16,380 nucleotides of DNA, from NCBI GenBank assembly GCA_017542915.1, contig JAFXWI010000013.1, forward strand, positions 1 to 16,380. Reading direction: 5' to 3'. Position numbers and translations under genes: made by a program. Every line of letters starts with the position of its first letter. Position 1 is the stretch's first letter. The DNA comes from Paludibacteraceae bacterium (GTDB lineage Bacteria > Bacteroidota > Bacteroidia > Bacteroidales > Paludibacteraceae). The notes under the pieces are model-generated. The model saw only the letters and a list, made by a program, of their open reading frames with translations, was not told where the DNA came from and made no database searches. Shown here piece after piece: positions 5,630 through 11,985 of the stretch.

Positions 5630-6844
5630 ATGCAACGTGAATTTATTTTAATCAACATCATCGGTTTTGATAAACCGGGTGTCACTTCGGCGGTTACGGA
5701 AGTGCTCGGTAAATACGGCGCTTTCGTGCAGGATATCGGTCAGTCTAACCTCCATCACCAGCTCAACCTCAGTATCCTCATCCGCGTGGAGGATGCTACC
5801 AAGAGCGGCGACATGATCAAAGAGGTGCTCTTCTGTTGCTCCAAACTGGAGATGATCGTTCGCTTCACCCCTCTCTCCGAAGAGGATTATCAGGCGTGGG
5901 TCGGACGTCAGGAGCAGGATCGATATGTGGTGACCCTTCTCGCACGTGAGATCAACGCGCGGCATATAGCACGTGTCACCGCGCTCTTCGCCGGAAGACA
6001 CCTCAATATCGATAATATCCTCCGTCTGAGCGACCGACCGAACGTCTCTCTGCCGGTGGAGAAAAGACATTCCTGTATCGAGTTCTCGCTTCGTGGCGAC
6101 CTGCCGGATCGTGAACTGCTCCAGAAAGAACTCATGGACGTCTCCCACGAAGAGGGTATTGACATCTCCTTCCAGCGGGACGATATGTTCCGCCGCAACC
6201 GACGTCTGATCTGTGTCGATATGGACTCTACTTTCATCCAGACCGAGGTCATTGACGAACTCGCTATGCGTGCCGGGGTCGGGGACGAGGTCAAAGCCAT
6301 CACCCTCTCTGCTATGCGCGGTGAGATCGATTTCAAGGAGTCTTTCAAGCGACGCGTTGCGCTTCTGAAAGGTCTCGATGCCTCCGTGCAGCAGGATATC
6401 ATCGACCATCTGCCTATCACCGAAGGTGCCGACCGACTCTTCTCTGTTCTCAAGAAATGCGGCTTTAAGATAGCAATCCTCTCCGGCGGGTTTACGTTCG
6501 TCGGTAAGTACCTGCAGCAACGCTTCGGGGTCGATTATGTCTATGCCAATGAGTTAGAAGTCGAGGACGGTAAGTTTACCGGACGCTACCTCGGAGATGT
6601 CGTCGATGCCAAACGCAAAGCAGAACTTCTCCAACTCATCGCGCAGGTGGAGCTTATCGACTTAGCGCAGGTCATCGCTGTCGGTGACGGAGCGAACGAT
6701 CTTAACATGCTCGGTATAGCAGGACTCGGTATCGCTTTTCATGCCAAACCCAAGGTGCAGGCTTCGGCTCGTCAAGCGATCTCTACGGTCGGTTTGGACG
6801 GTATCCTCTATTTCCTCGGCTTCAAAGATGCGTTCCTTAAATAA
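5630..6844 (+). CDS. serB: Phosphoserine phosphatase with two ACT domains
   Basis: The 404-residue protein has two N-terminal ACT domains: about 4-80 with IIGFDKPGVTSAVTEVL, and about 98-180 with HIARVTALFAGRHLNIDNI. A HAD phosphatase domain follows: D197-M-D199-S-T (nucleophile and acid/base), SGGF (285-288), K330 (AKRKAELL) and GDGANDL (352-358, metal-binding). It removes phosphate from O-phosphoserine in the last step of serine synthesis, in the cytoplasm; the ACT domains suggest amino acid control. Two-ACT SerB proteins of this length are known in Bacteroidota and actinobacteria. A longer reading from GTG at 5600 begins inside the terminator hairpin, so ATG at 5630 is preferred. The ion channel gene follows after 20 bases, probably on the same transcript. 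Confidence 0.96.
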   Translation: MQREFILINIIGFDKPGVTSAVTEVLGKYGAFVQDIGQSNLHHQLNLSILIRVEDATKSGDMIKEVLFCCSKLEMIVRFTPLSEEDYQAWVGRQEQDRYVVTLLAREINARHIARVTALFAGRHLNIDNILRLSDRPNVSLPVEKRHSCIEFSLRGDLPDRELLQKELMDVSHEEGIDISFQRDDMFRRNRRLICVDMDSTFIQTEVIDELAMRAGVGDEVKAITLSAMRGEIDFKESFKRRVALLKGLDASVQQDIIDHLPITEGADRLFSVLKKCGFKIAILSGGFTFVGKYLQQRFGVDYVYANELEVEDGKFTGRYLGDVVDAKRKAELLQLIAQVELIDLAQVIAVGDGANDLNMLGIAGLGIAFHAKPKVQASARQAISTVGLDGILYFLGFKDAFLK

Positions 6845-6864
6845 TTCTGAAATCTGACCTCCCC

Positions 6865-7677
6865 ATGAGCCTGCTCCGTCGTTTTTTCCTCAATGACCAC
6901 ATCATTTTAGGTGTCATTCTGATCAACACCTTGGTCATTTACCTCATAGAGACCGGGTACACATATCCGGCGCTCTATGCGGTGGATATCTGTTGTACGC
7001 TCCTTTTTGTGATGGAGATGATCGTCAAACATCTCACTTTTGGCGTCAAGGGTTATTGGGGTGACAACTGGAATAGGGCGGATGGTCTGCTCGTCATCAT
7101 CTCCTTGCCTTCTGTTATCGCACCTTTCGTCGATGTCTCGGCAATCGATTTCTCGATCTTGCTCACCCTTCGTCTGATGCGTATTCTGCGTTTCCTGCGC
7201 GTCTTGCATTTCTTCCCGAAGATAGCCCAGATAGGCGCAGGTCTCAAGCGTGCTTTGAAAGATTCCGGAGTCGTTCTCTTTGGCTTCGTGCTTATCATCT
7301 TCATCGTCGGAATGATCAACTGCGGACTATTCAAGGAGATTGCCCCTGAGTATTTCCAAACACCGCTCAGGTCTATCTATTCCGTTTTTCGGGTCTTTAC
7401 GGTAGAAGGCTGGTATGAGATCCCGGACACTATAGCAGCGAAGACCTCACCCGTCATCGGGGTCTTTGTGCGTTTCTATTTCTGCGTCCTGCTCGGTCTC
7501 TTCGGTCTTTTGGGAATGTCGTTCATCAACTCTGTCTTCGTTGATGCGATGGTGGAGGATAATAACGATGACATCCTTTACCACCTCAAAAACATGGAGC
7601 ACCGCCTCGACAAGATGGAGCATCGTCTCGACAATATGGAACAACTCCTCGACGACCTCAAAAAAGACAAGCAGTAA
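6865..7677 (+). CDS. One-domain voltage-gated ion channel (ion transport protein family)
   Basis: This 270-residue protein has the 6TM layout of bacterial NaChBac-like channels. S1 is about 12-30 and S2 about 37-56. The S4 voltage sensor has arginines every third residue, R103, R106, R109 and R112 (LRLMRILRFLRVLHFF). S5 is about 135-153, the pore helix and filter FTVEGW are 178-183, and S6 is about 199-228. A C-terminal heptad segment (LKNMEHRLDKMEHRLDNMEQ, about 241-260) should form the four-helix coiled coil of the tetramer. The filter TVEGW differs from the TLESW of well-studied sodium channels, so ion selectivity (sodium, calcium or mixed) is open. The ATG at 6865 follows serB by 20 bases that contain the TTCTGAAATCTGA repeat. 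The link to serB is probably positional only. Confidence 0.92.
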   Translation: MSLLRRFFLNDHIILGVILINTLVIYLIETGYTYPALYAVDICCTLLFVMEMIVKHLTFGVKGYWGDNWNRADGLLVIISLPSVIAPFVDVSAIDFSILLTLRLMRILRFLRVLHFFPKIAQIGAGLKRALKDSGVVLFGFVLIIFIVGMINCGLFKEIAPEYFQTPLRSIYSVFRVFTVEGWYEIPDTIAAKTSPVIGVFVRFYFCVLLGLFGLLGMSFINSVFVDAMVEDNNDDILYHLKNMEHRLDKMEHRLDNMEQLLDDLKKDKQ

Positions 7678-7757
7678 TCTCCCTTAATGAAACAAATCCT
7701 CTCTGGAGGTCAGCATCTCTTCTATAGTACTAGGCATTTAAAGCCCCATGACAAAAT

Positions 7758-7782
7758 AGCGCCCGATTTTTTTTCGGACGCT
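7758..7782. terminator. Hairpin between the convergent channel and DUF4384-like genes
   Basis: AGCGCCCGA (7758-7766) pairs with TCGGACGCT (7774-7782) with one mismatch and a T-rich loop, followed by TTTTCC on the plus strand. It lies 80 bases after the channel stop and 20 bases after the opposite gene's stop, so it may serve both directions. Confidence 0.6.
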
Positions 7783-7802
7783 TTTCCTTCTTTTATAGTT
7801 AA

Positions 7803-8494
7803 TTATTTCGCTTTGCGAATCTCAATAACCTCTCGGATGACAACCATCTGTTCGTCTGCGGTCTGAGCTTTGACGAGCCATGCTTGAAAGTCTGAATAAC
7901 TCAAATTACGAGGCAGCAAGTCGCCATCTTTGTTCTTGCCACCTTTGCGATCAAGTGCTTTAGCAAAGGAGTTCGGAGAGAAGAGAAGATACAAGGTATT
8001 GAATTCCTGTTCGCGAGAAGTATTAACTATCACACTTTGGTCTTTGAAATCAAGAAAGGTGTATTTCTCGTCCGCGGCAACAGGCTGATAACCTTTCTTT
8101 TCCGTCTCGCTTGGTAGTAAGCAATAGGCGGTGGGGGCTTTTTCTGCATCGACTAAATACAGACACAAAGCACCATCTACCGGAGACTGAAAACGCAGCA
8201 GTAAGGTATCGCCGTCAGCATTCTCATCCAACTGCGCTAATTTCTGCAGATCTTCTTCGATATTGGCAATTTTCTGCAAAGCCTCATCCACCATGGCTTT
8301 CGCTTGTACTTTTTCGCCTTTCTTGATAAGCATGTTTATTTGCGGCATTGCGCGCTCAATCTTTCCCAACTCCATAGGAATAGAGCGCGTCAACTGCCGT
8401 GCCATCTTTGCCCGTTCTGCCTCATCCGTTGGAAGGTCTTGCGCGGAGAAGGAGAGGGGAAAAACGGAGAGTAGGATAATAAATATTTTTTCAT
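7803..8494 (-). CDS. Secreted DUF4384-like protein with an apparent one-base frameshift in the signal peptide
   Basis: The intact frame runs from ATG 8405 for 200 residues, but it is open upstream and reads IFIILLSVFPLSFSAQDLPTDEAERAK before that Met, clearly a signal peptide and mature start. The ATG at 8494 is coupled to the upstream gene by TAATG but is followed by only six As (8486-8491) and leads into another frame. With seven As the gene would start MKKIFIILLSVFPLSFSA and be 230 residues long. The mature protein begins with a helical region (about 25-90), then a beta-rich part with DGALCLYLVDAEKAPTAYCLLP, LYLLFSPNSFAKALD and LSYSDFQAWL, which resembles DUF4384-type domains found in Bacteroidota envelope proteins. 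Function unknown. Possible explanations are sequencing error, ribosomal or polymerase slippage on the A tract, phase variation, or decay. Confidence 0.75.
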
Positions 8495-9855
8495 TACTTT
8501 GCAGATTTGACGAGACGTATTGCTGCTCCGAAGCAACGTGAAGGGAAACTAAAACATATATCGTTTGGTTCGAAGCTCATCCTCCATGCTTCTTTTTTAC
8601 CATTAGGATTGGATGACCAATAACCACCATATGTGTCTATTTTGCCTACATCTCCACTACAATTTCGATACCCTGTAACAGGTAAAAACAATACATTATC
8701 ATTTTTGCCTATGACTTTATAGCCATCACCAGTCCATACCCAAAGACAATTATCTTTCAATTCAGCCCATTGTCCTAATGTGGGGAGATTATATTCATAG
8801 AAATTATAGGCCTGGGTGTATGTAATAAGTCCACATTCTTCATTTTCTGCTTTCCAAATGGTACCACTAGGAAGACCTAAATCTACCCACTTCTTTTGTT
8901 CTTCATCAACTCTTCTACGTGCTTCTTCTTCCTCTAACTTTTGTTCTTTAATTTTAGCATCTTCCGCTTGCTCTTTAAATGTACCTTTTGATAAATTTGA
9001 AGCTATTTCATTGGTTAGTTGCAAGCAATCTTCCATCGTATTCAATGCTCCACCAGCATCATAACTATTAACAACTTCTGCGGTCTCTACATCAATCAGG
9101 CGTGCAGAAATAAACTTTTCACCAAATACATCTGACACATCTGCCACACAAACATATTGTACACCAAATTGCTTACCCAAACGAGACAAATCATTGTCGT
9201 CAACTGCACCGGATTGTTGATAATTTTGCTCTTTGCTCAATTGTGATAAGAAACTATTGGTACGTTCTATTGCTATGTATCGTCCGCTATTGGTAAAACC
9301 TGCAACCAGTTTATCACCAAGTACCCTACCAATATCTTTACCTGACTCGTTTTTAATCACATACACAGCCACCTTTTTGGAATTGGATTGCTTTCCCGTT
9401 CCTAAATTGGCAAGCAAGTTATCAGAAACAGTGTTAGCAGCACTGACAAGGCTTTCCAAAGACTGAATGGCACCGCTACTACTTGCAGAGCGTTCTACTT
9501 GTGCGCTTTCTACGTCAATCAGTCGCGCGGAAAGATATTTTTCATTGAATGCCTCTGTAACAGTAGCTACACAAACATACTGAACGCCAAATTGTTTTCC
9601 TAACCGTGAAATTTCATCATCCTCAACAGCTCCAGTACGTTGGTAGTTTTGCTCTTTGCTTAGTTCGGATAAAAATGCAGCAGTGCGTTCAACGGCAGAA
9701 TACTCCTCGCTGCGTGCGATAGCAGTAACCAACTTACTACCAAGTACTTTATTAATACCGGCATCATCACCAATTACGTACACAGCTACTTTCTTTTGCT
9801 GTGCGAAGGCAGTCAGCGAAAGGGTTGATAATAAGATAAATAATAGTTTCTTCAT
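8494..9855 (-). CDS. Secreted protein with two tandem CsgG-like domains and a Fib_succ_major/DUF1566-like C terminus
   Basis: The 453-residue product starts with a signal peptide (MKKLLFILLSTLSLTAFA, cut before QQ); there is no lipobox cysteine. Residues about 21-151 and 160-288 are two copies of one domain. Both have KKVAVYVI, VERT.sFL..LSKEQNYQ.sGAV.D, SRLGKQFGVQYVCVA and SARLIDVE, as in CsgG/FlgO-like periplasmic proteins. A charged coiled-coil linker (about 293-322, EQKLEEEEARRRVDEEQKK) follows. The C-terminal part (324-453) has VDLGLPSGTIW, LPTLGQWAEL, GYWSS and AAIRLVK, typical of the Fib_succ_major/DUF1566 family seen in Bacteroidota surface proteins. Function is unknown; envelope location is inferred. 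The gene looks more A/T-rich than its neighbours. It is coupled by TAATG to the DUF4384-like gene, so the two probably work together. Confidence 0.85.
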   Translation of the reverse strand: MKKLLFILLSTLSLTAFAQQKKVAVYVIGDDAGINKVLGSKLVTAIARSEEYSAVERTAAFLSELSKEQNYQRTGAVEDDEISRLGKQFGVQYVCVATVTEAFNEKYLSARLIDVESAQVERSASSSGAIQSLESLVSAANTVSDNLLANLGTGKQSNSKKVAVYVIKNESGKDIGRVLGDKLVAGFTNSGRYIAIERTNSFLSQLSKEQNYQQSGAVDDNDLSRLGKQFGVQYVCVADVSDVFGEKFISARLIDVETAEVVNSYDAGGALNTMEDCLQLTNEIASNLSKGTFKEQAEDAKIKEQKLEEEEARRRVDEEQKKWVDLGLPSGTIWKAENEECGLITYTQAYNFYEYNLPTLGQWAELKDNCLWVWTGDGYKVIGKNDNVLFLPVTGYRNCSGDVGKIDTYGGYWSSNPNGKKEAWRMSFEPNDICFSFPSRCFGAAIRLVKSAK

Positions 9856-9881
9856 TGTTGATATTGAATTTTAATAATATA

Positions 9882-9903
9882 CAAATGTAAAAGCGTGCGC
9901 TTT
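9882..9903 (-). promoter_or_regulatory. Likely -7 box and adjoining 14-bp palindrome before the CsgG-like gene
   Basis: The minus strand has TACATTTG (9889-9882), a good -7 box, but no TTTG at the right distance upstream. The palindrome AAAGCGTGCGCTTT (9890-9903) fills part of the spacer and could be an operator for an activator or repressor that replaces the -33 contact. Inference. Confidence 0.45.
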
Positions 9904-9915
9904 CGTTCGCTTCAT

Positions 9916-10047
9916 TTGATTGTTTGAGGTTCTGGACTACCTTGTAAATTCAAATTTACGCACGGAAAACTCACGCTGATACGTGAGCGTGCATAAACCG
10001 TACTTGAATTTACAATTGTTGAAAGTGTCCAGTTTTCAAACAATCAA
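9916..10047. repeat. 132-bp imperfect inverted repeat, MITE-like or structured element
   Basis: Three matched blocks occur in mirrored order: TTGATTGTTTGA (9916-9927) with TCAAACAATCAA (10036-10047), CTGGAC (9932-9937) with GTCCAG (10027-10032), and TTGTAAATTCAA (9942-9953) with TTGAATTTACAA (10004-10015). At the centre TACG/CGTA, CACG/CGTG and CTCACG/CGTGAG build a further hairpin with loop CTGATA (9976-9981). No clear target-site duplication flanks it and no ORF lies inside. It may be a remnant of a small transposable element or a structured DNA/RNA element. Confidence 0.7.
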
Positions 10048-10119
10048 GTTTTGGCTTATTACGCTTATCTTAGGTGCTCACTTGCGCCTTATGTTATTTC
10101 AATAAGTTCTCATTTTTTA

Positions 10120-10148
10120 CGCTGTTGAGTTCAGCGGTTTTATTTTTT
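10120..10148 (+). terminator. Plus-strand terminator-like hairpin with no obvious gene
   Basis: CGCTG (10120-10124), a 7-base loop, CAGCG (10132-10136), then GTTTTATTTTTT. On the plus strand this looks like a weak intrinsic terminator. On the minus strand it lacks the U-run, so it does not suit the DUF2442 gene whose stop it touches. Confidence 0.4.
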
Positions 10149-10395
10149 ACAGCGCAACACCATACTCATAAATGGCATCGCTTGGTAAATCGATTTGGTC
10201 ATTCCAATAGATACAGGTACGACTTGCATCTAATTGGGCATTTTCAAATAAGCCATGTTCCGTCTTGAGGTCATGAAAAGCAGGTAGCGTTTTGATGTCA
10301 TCAGCTACATCATAACGAACCCTCCGCCCATCATCAAACGATACGAGCAGTTGAAAATCCGCAAGGGGTTGATATGACTTAATTCGTGGTATCAT
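10147..10395 (-). CDS. DUF2442 domain protein
   Basis: This 82-residue protein shows the DUF2442 pattern: an N-terminal PRIKSYQPLADFQLLVSFDDGRRVRYDV (3-30), followed by LKTEHGLFENAQLD and CIYWNDQIDLPSDAIYEYG. These small proteins are very often encoded next to DUF4160 proteins and are discussed as possible toxin-antitoxin-like or mobile accessory pairs; no biochemical role is established to my knowledge. ATG at 10395 follows the DUF4160 stop by one base (TAATATG), so the two are translationally coupled. It is the second gene of the pair. Confidence 0.88.
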   Translation of the reverse strand: MIPRIKSYQPLADFQLLVSFDDGRRVRYDVADDIKTLPAFHDLKTEHGLFENAQLDASRTCIYWNDQIDLPSDAIYEYGVAL

Positions 10396-10396
10396 A

Positions 10397-10654
10397 TTAG
10401 TCTCTCAAAGGTGGAAGTTTATATATTTTCTGTGTTTTCCACATTTCCTGTAGTTCATCTTTATGTTCGTTTAGCCATTCTTGAACCATCTTTTGAGCAC
10501 GGTTAGGAAGATCTCCCTCTGTCATCTCAAAATTATTGATGTCGAACACGCCCATATATTCTTCATAAAGGGCATGGATATGTGCTGGTTCATGCTCTTT
10601 TGGCTTAAAGAACATCTTAATGATGATTCCATAAAAACGACTAACTTCTGGCAT
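10397..10654 (-). CDS. DUF4160 domain protein
   Basis: The 85-residue product matches DUF4160: VSRFYGIIIKMFF (4-16), then EHEPAHIHALYEEYMGVF (20-37), where the family usually has H-x-P-x-H-x-H, and EGDLPNRAQKMVQEWLNEHKDEL (46-68). The histidine-rich turn suggests metal or nucleic acid contact, but the function is unknown. The ATG at 10654 has its own strong promoter (10683-10714), and the leader is A-rich without an SD. It is first in a two-gene operon with DUF2442. Scattered occurrence of such pairs fits a horizontally moving module. Confidence 0.88.
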   Translation of the reverse strand: MPEVSRFYGIIIKMFFKPKEHEPAHIHALYEEYMGVFDINNFEMTEGDLPNRAQKMVQEWLNEHKDELQEMWKTQKIYKLPPLRD

Positions 10655-10682
10655 AATTGCTATTTCCTTTCATTTTGCGGTG

Positions 10683-10714
10683 CAAAATTACAACAAAAAA
10701 ATGACATACGCAAA
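10683..10714 (-). promoter_or_regulatory. Promoter of the DUF4160-DUF2442 pair
   Basis: Minus strand TTTG (10714-10711), 20 bases, TAATTTTG (10690-10683). The -33 box begins only two bases after the stop codon of the upstream 237-residue gene. Transcription would start about 25 bases before the DUF4160 ATG. Confidence 0.8.
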
Positions 10715-10716
10715 TT

Positions 10717-11430
10717 TTACGTTAAAATTTTATAAAATTCTTCTCTTTGAGGGAGAGGAGGAAAGGACGAGAAGGTTAGTGGATGAGCGGATGAGAGGGA
10801 AAGGGCGTTGAGGGGATACGTGCGGCGGGAACGGAGGGGACGGGGATCTATGGGCACGAAGGAGACGTTCTCGGGTGTCGGGAGGGAGGACTCGGATGTG
10901 GTGGGTTGCTCGGCGAGGGAGACTTCTTGGACGGAGGCTTGTTGGGCGGCGGATTTGAGGTCGCGGTAGATGGAGACGTAGACGTATTGATAGAAACGGG
11001 TATAGGGTTTGAGACCGGGTTCCGGTTTGGCGCCTCCTTTGACGACGTGGAAATAATGATGGAAGAAACGCAGTCTCCATTCGATGCCTTCCGGAGAGTA
11101 GTCGTGTTCGAGGGCGTGAGCGAGTTTCTGGGCGGTTTTGATGAGTTCGCGGTTAGCTATGCAGGCAGCAGACCAAGTCTTGGGGAAATGGTAGGTATAG
11201 AACTGGTGGAGACCGCCAAAACGCGGCACACGACGGACGATGATGTGCTTGCGGTATTTTTGACCTTTCTTGTGGGAGTTCATCATTCCGCAGTAATAAT
11301 TGATGCCATCAATGGGGTACAAGTAGCGCACACCACGGGCTCGGACCTTGGAAACAGCAGGAGAAGGCACCTCTTGGAAAATGGTGCTTGTTAAAAACGA
11401 AAATATGTTTGTTTTTAGATGTTTGGACAT
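10717..11430 (-). CDS. Uncharacterised protein with a conserved-looking core and a repeat-derived tail
   Basis: I do not assign a function. The 237-residue protein has a basic, aromatic-rich core (about 30-160): GVRYLYPIDGINYYCGMMNSH, KHIIVRRVPRFGGLHQFYTYHFPKTWSAAC, NRELIKTAQKLAHALEHDYSPEGIEWRLRFFHHYFHVVKGGAKPEPG, YTRFYQYVYVSIYRDL. It reads like a real, folded domain, and it resembles uncharacterised Bacteroidales proteins I believe I have seen, but I cannot confirm this. There is no signal peptide, membrane segment or zinc-binding cysteine pattern. Residues about 165-237 are low-complexity, rich in S, P, R and L, and include a translation of the CTCATCCACTAACC repeat that also occurs in the 5' leader. 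ATG at 11430 is the first in the frame; the promoter at 11602-11633 predicts a leader of about 165 bases. Confidence 0.7.
   Translation of the reverse strand: MSKHLKTNIFSFLTSTIFQEVPSPAVSKVRARGVRYLYPIDGINYYCGMMNSHKKGQKYRKHIIVRRVPRFGGLHQFYTYHFPKTWSAACIANRELIKTAQKLAHALEHDYSPEGIEWRLRFFHHYFHVVKGGAKPEPGLKPYTRFYQYVYVSIYRDLKSAAQQASVQEVSLAEQPTTSESSLPTPENVSFVPIDPRPLRSRRTYPLNALSLSSAHPLTFSSFPPLPQREEFYKILT
10774..10799. repeat. Copy of the GGTTAGTGGATGAG repeat in the 3' coding end
   Basis: GGTTAGTGGATGAG (10774-10787) followed by CGGATGAGAGGG repeats the motif found twice at 11551-11582. It encodes part of the low-complexity tail (SSAHPLTFSS) of the 237-residue protein. Confidence 0.7.
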
Positions 11431-11514
11431 TGGTTGTAAATTGTTGTATATGTGGTTATTATAAAGTGTTTATAAATAGCATGGTCTAGGATGCCTCCTT
11501 TCCGGTCTCGATCC

Positions 11515-11540
11515 GCTCTGCTTCCGGGGTCGGGCAGAGC
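11515..11540 (-). other. Hairpin in the 5' leader of the 237-residue gene
   Basis: GCTCTGC (11515-11521) and GCAGAGC (11534-11540) form a 7-bp stem with a GC-rich 12-base loop, about 85 bases upstream of the ATG in the predicted leader. It could affect translation or mRNA stability; there is no U-run. Confidence 0.4.
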
Positions 11541-11550
11541 CCTTGAAGTG

Positions 11551-11582
11551 GGTTAGTGGATGAGAGGGTTAGTGGATGAGAG
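11551..11582. repeat. Two perfect copies of a 16-bp unit
   Basis: GGTTAGTGGATGAGAG at 11551-11566 and again at 11567-11582, in the predicted leader of the 237-residue gene. The same motif is in that gene's 3' coding end. Confidence 0.85.
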
Positions 11583-11601
11583 GTTGTCCTGAAATCGGGT
11601 G

Positions 11602-11633
11602 CAAAGGTACGCAAAATTTTTGATATATGCAAA
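11602..11633 (-). promoter_or_regulatory. Promoter of the 237-residue protein gene
   Basis: Minus strand TTTG (11633-11630), 20 bases, TACCTTTG (11609-11602). The -33 region TTTGCATATATC resembles the extended -33 of the marC, efp and efflux promoters. Confidence 0.75.
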
Positions 11634-11699
11634 TTTTGGGGCTTGGAAAAGTCAGAATAATGAGATTTTCGGGGAGGAAGGTGGGTTTGAGGGTGTTTT

Positions 11700-11718
11700 G
11701 TCGGGATCAGATCCCGAC
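11700..11718. promoter_or_regulatory. 19-bp perfect palindrome upstream of the efflux operon
   Basis: GTCGGGATC (11700-11708), A, GATCCCGAC (11710-11718): 9-bp perfect arms around one base. No U-run on either side. Possible operator, or a terminator-like remnant; it is about 270 bases from the adaptor -33 box and about 70 bases from that of the 237-residue gene. Confidence 0.35.
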
Positions 11719-11771
11719 GCAAGGGACAAAGAAGAGCGGCAAATACTATTTGCCTGTAAAAGAAGAAAGAG

Positions 11772-11828
11772 GAAAAAGGGAACAAGGCGTGGGAAAGCTG
11801 AAAAAAGGGAACAAGGCGGGGGAAAACT
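11772..11828. repeat. Two copies of a 29-bp purine-rich unit
   Basis: The segment AAAGGGAACAAGGCG with similar flanks occurs twice, 29 bases apart (from 11772 and from 11801), with few differences. Confidence 0.75.
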
Positions 11829-11864
11829 GCCGCAAATATGCGACAGAAATGAAAAATGAAAAAG

Positions 11865-11888
11865 CCCCCTCCGGCTCCACTAAGGGGG
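11865..11888. repeat. REP-like palindrome (CCCCCT...AGGGGG)
   Basis: CCCCCT (11865-11870), CCGGCTCCACTA, AGGGGG (11883-11888). C-run/G-run inverted repeats of this style are, as far as I recall, scattered in many Bacteroidota genomes. It is preceded by GAAAAATGAAAAA, similar to the A/T repeats elsewhere. Confidence 0.5.
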
Positions 11889-11897
11889 GAGAGAAGA

Positions 11898-11917
11898 TTC
11901 GCGCAATGATGCGCGAA
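11898..11917. other. 8-bp hairpin upstream of the efflux promoter
   Basis: TTCGCGCA (11898-11905), loop ATGA, TGCGCGAA (11910-11917): a perfect 8-bp stem. The plus strand continues with AAGTGC, so it is not a clear terminator. It may be an operator half-site pair 70 bases before the -33 box. Confidence 0.4.
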
Positions 11918-11985
11918 AAGTGCACAGAGGAAAAAAAGCAGAATAAAGCAGAAATTGGCAAAATTTGCATATTTTTAGGATTTTG

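Larger units (their letters stand above)
11634..11985. other. Gene-free, repeat- and hairpin-rich stretch
   Basis: I find no credible gene here. ORFs of 84-135 codons exist on both strands, but they run through promoters and repeats and have low-complexity products. Contents in order are: the palindrome GTCGGGATCAGATCCCGAC (11700-11718), a 29-bp direct repeat (11772-11828), a C5/G5 hairpin (11865-11888) and an 8-bp hairpin (11898-11917). The stretch lies between divergent promoters and could act as an insulator, or it may simply be a place where repeats accumulate. Confidence 0.6.

Noticed and set aside
5648..6520. 290-codon minus-strand open frame within serB
   Set aside because: serB on the plus strand has all catalytic motifs; the antisense product is compositionally odd and has no promoter.
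9916..10047. Integron attC site
   Set aside because: The arms lack the RYYYAAC/GTTRRRY ends, and no integrase gene is present.
9951..10148. 6S RNA
   Set aside because: Length would fit, but I cannot recognise the conserved open-bubble sequence, and the strong pairing is in the middle only; kept as a general small RNA candidate.
11486..11785. 99-codon minus-strand open frame
   Set aside because: It crosses the promoter at 11602-11633 and the 16-bp repeats; no protein-like pattern.
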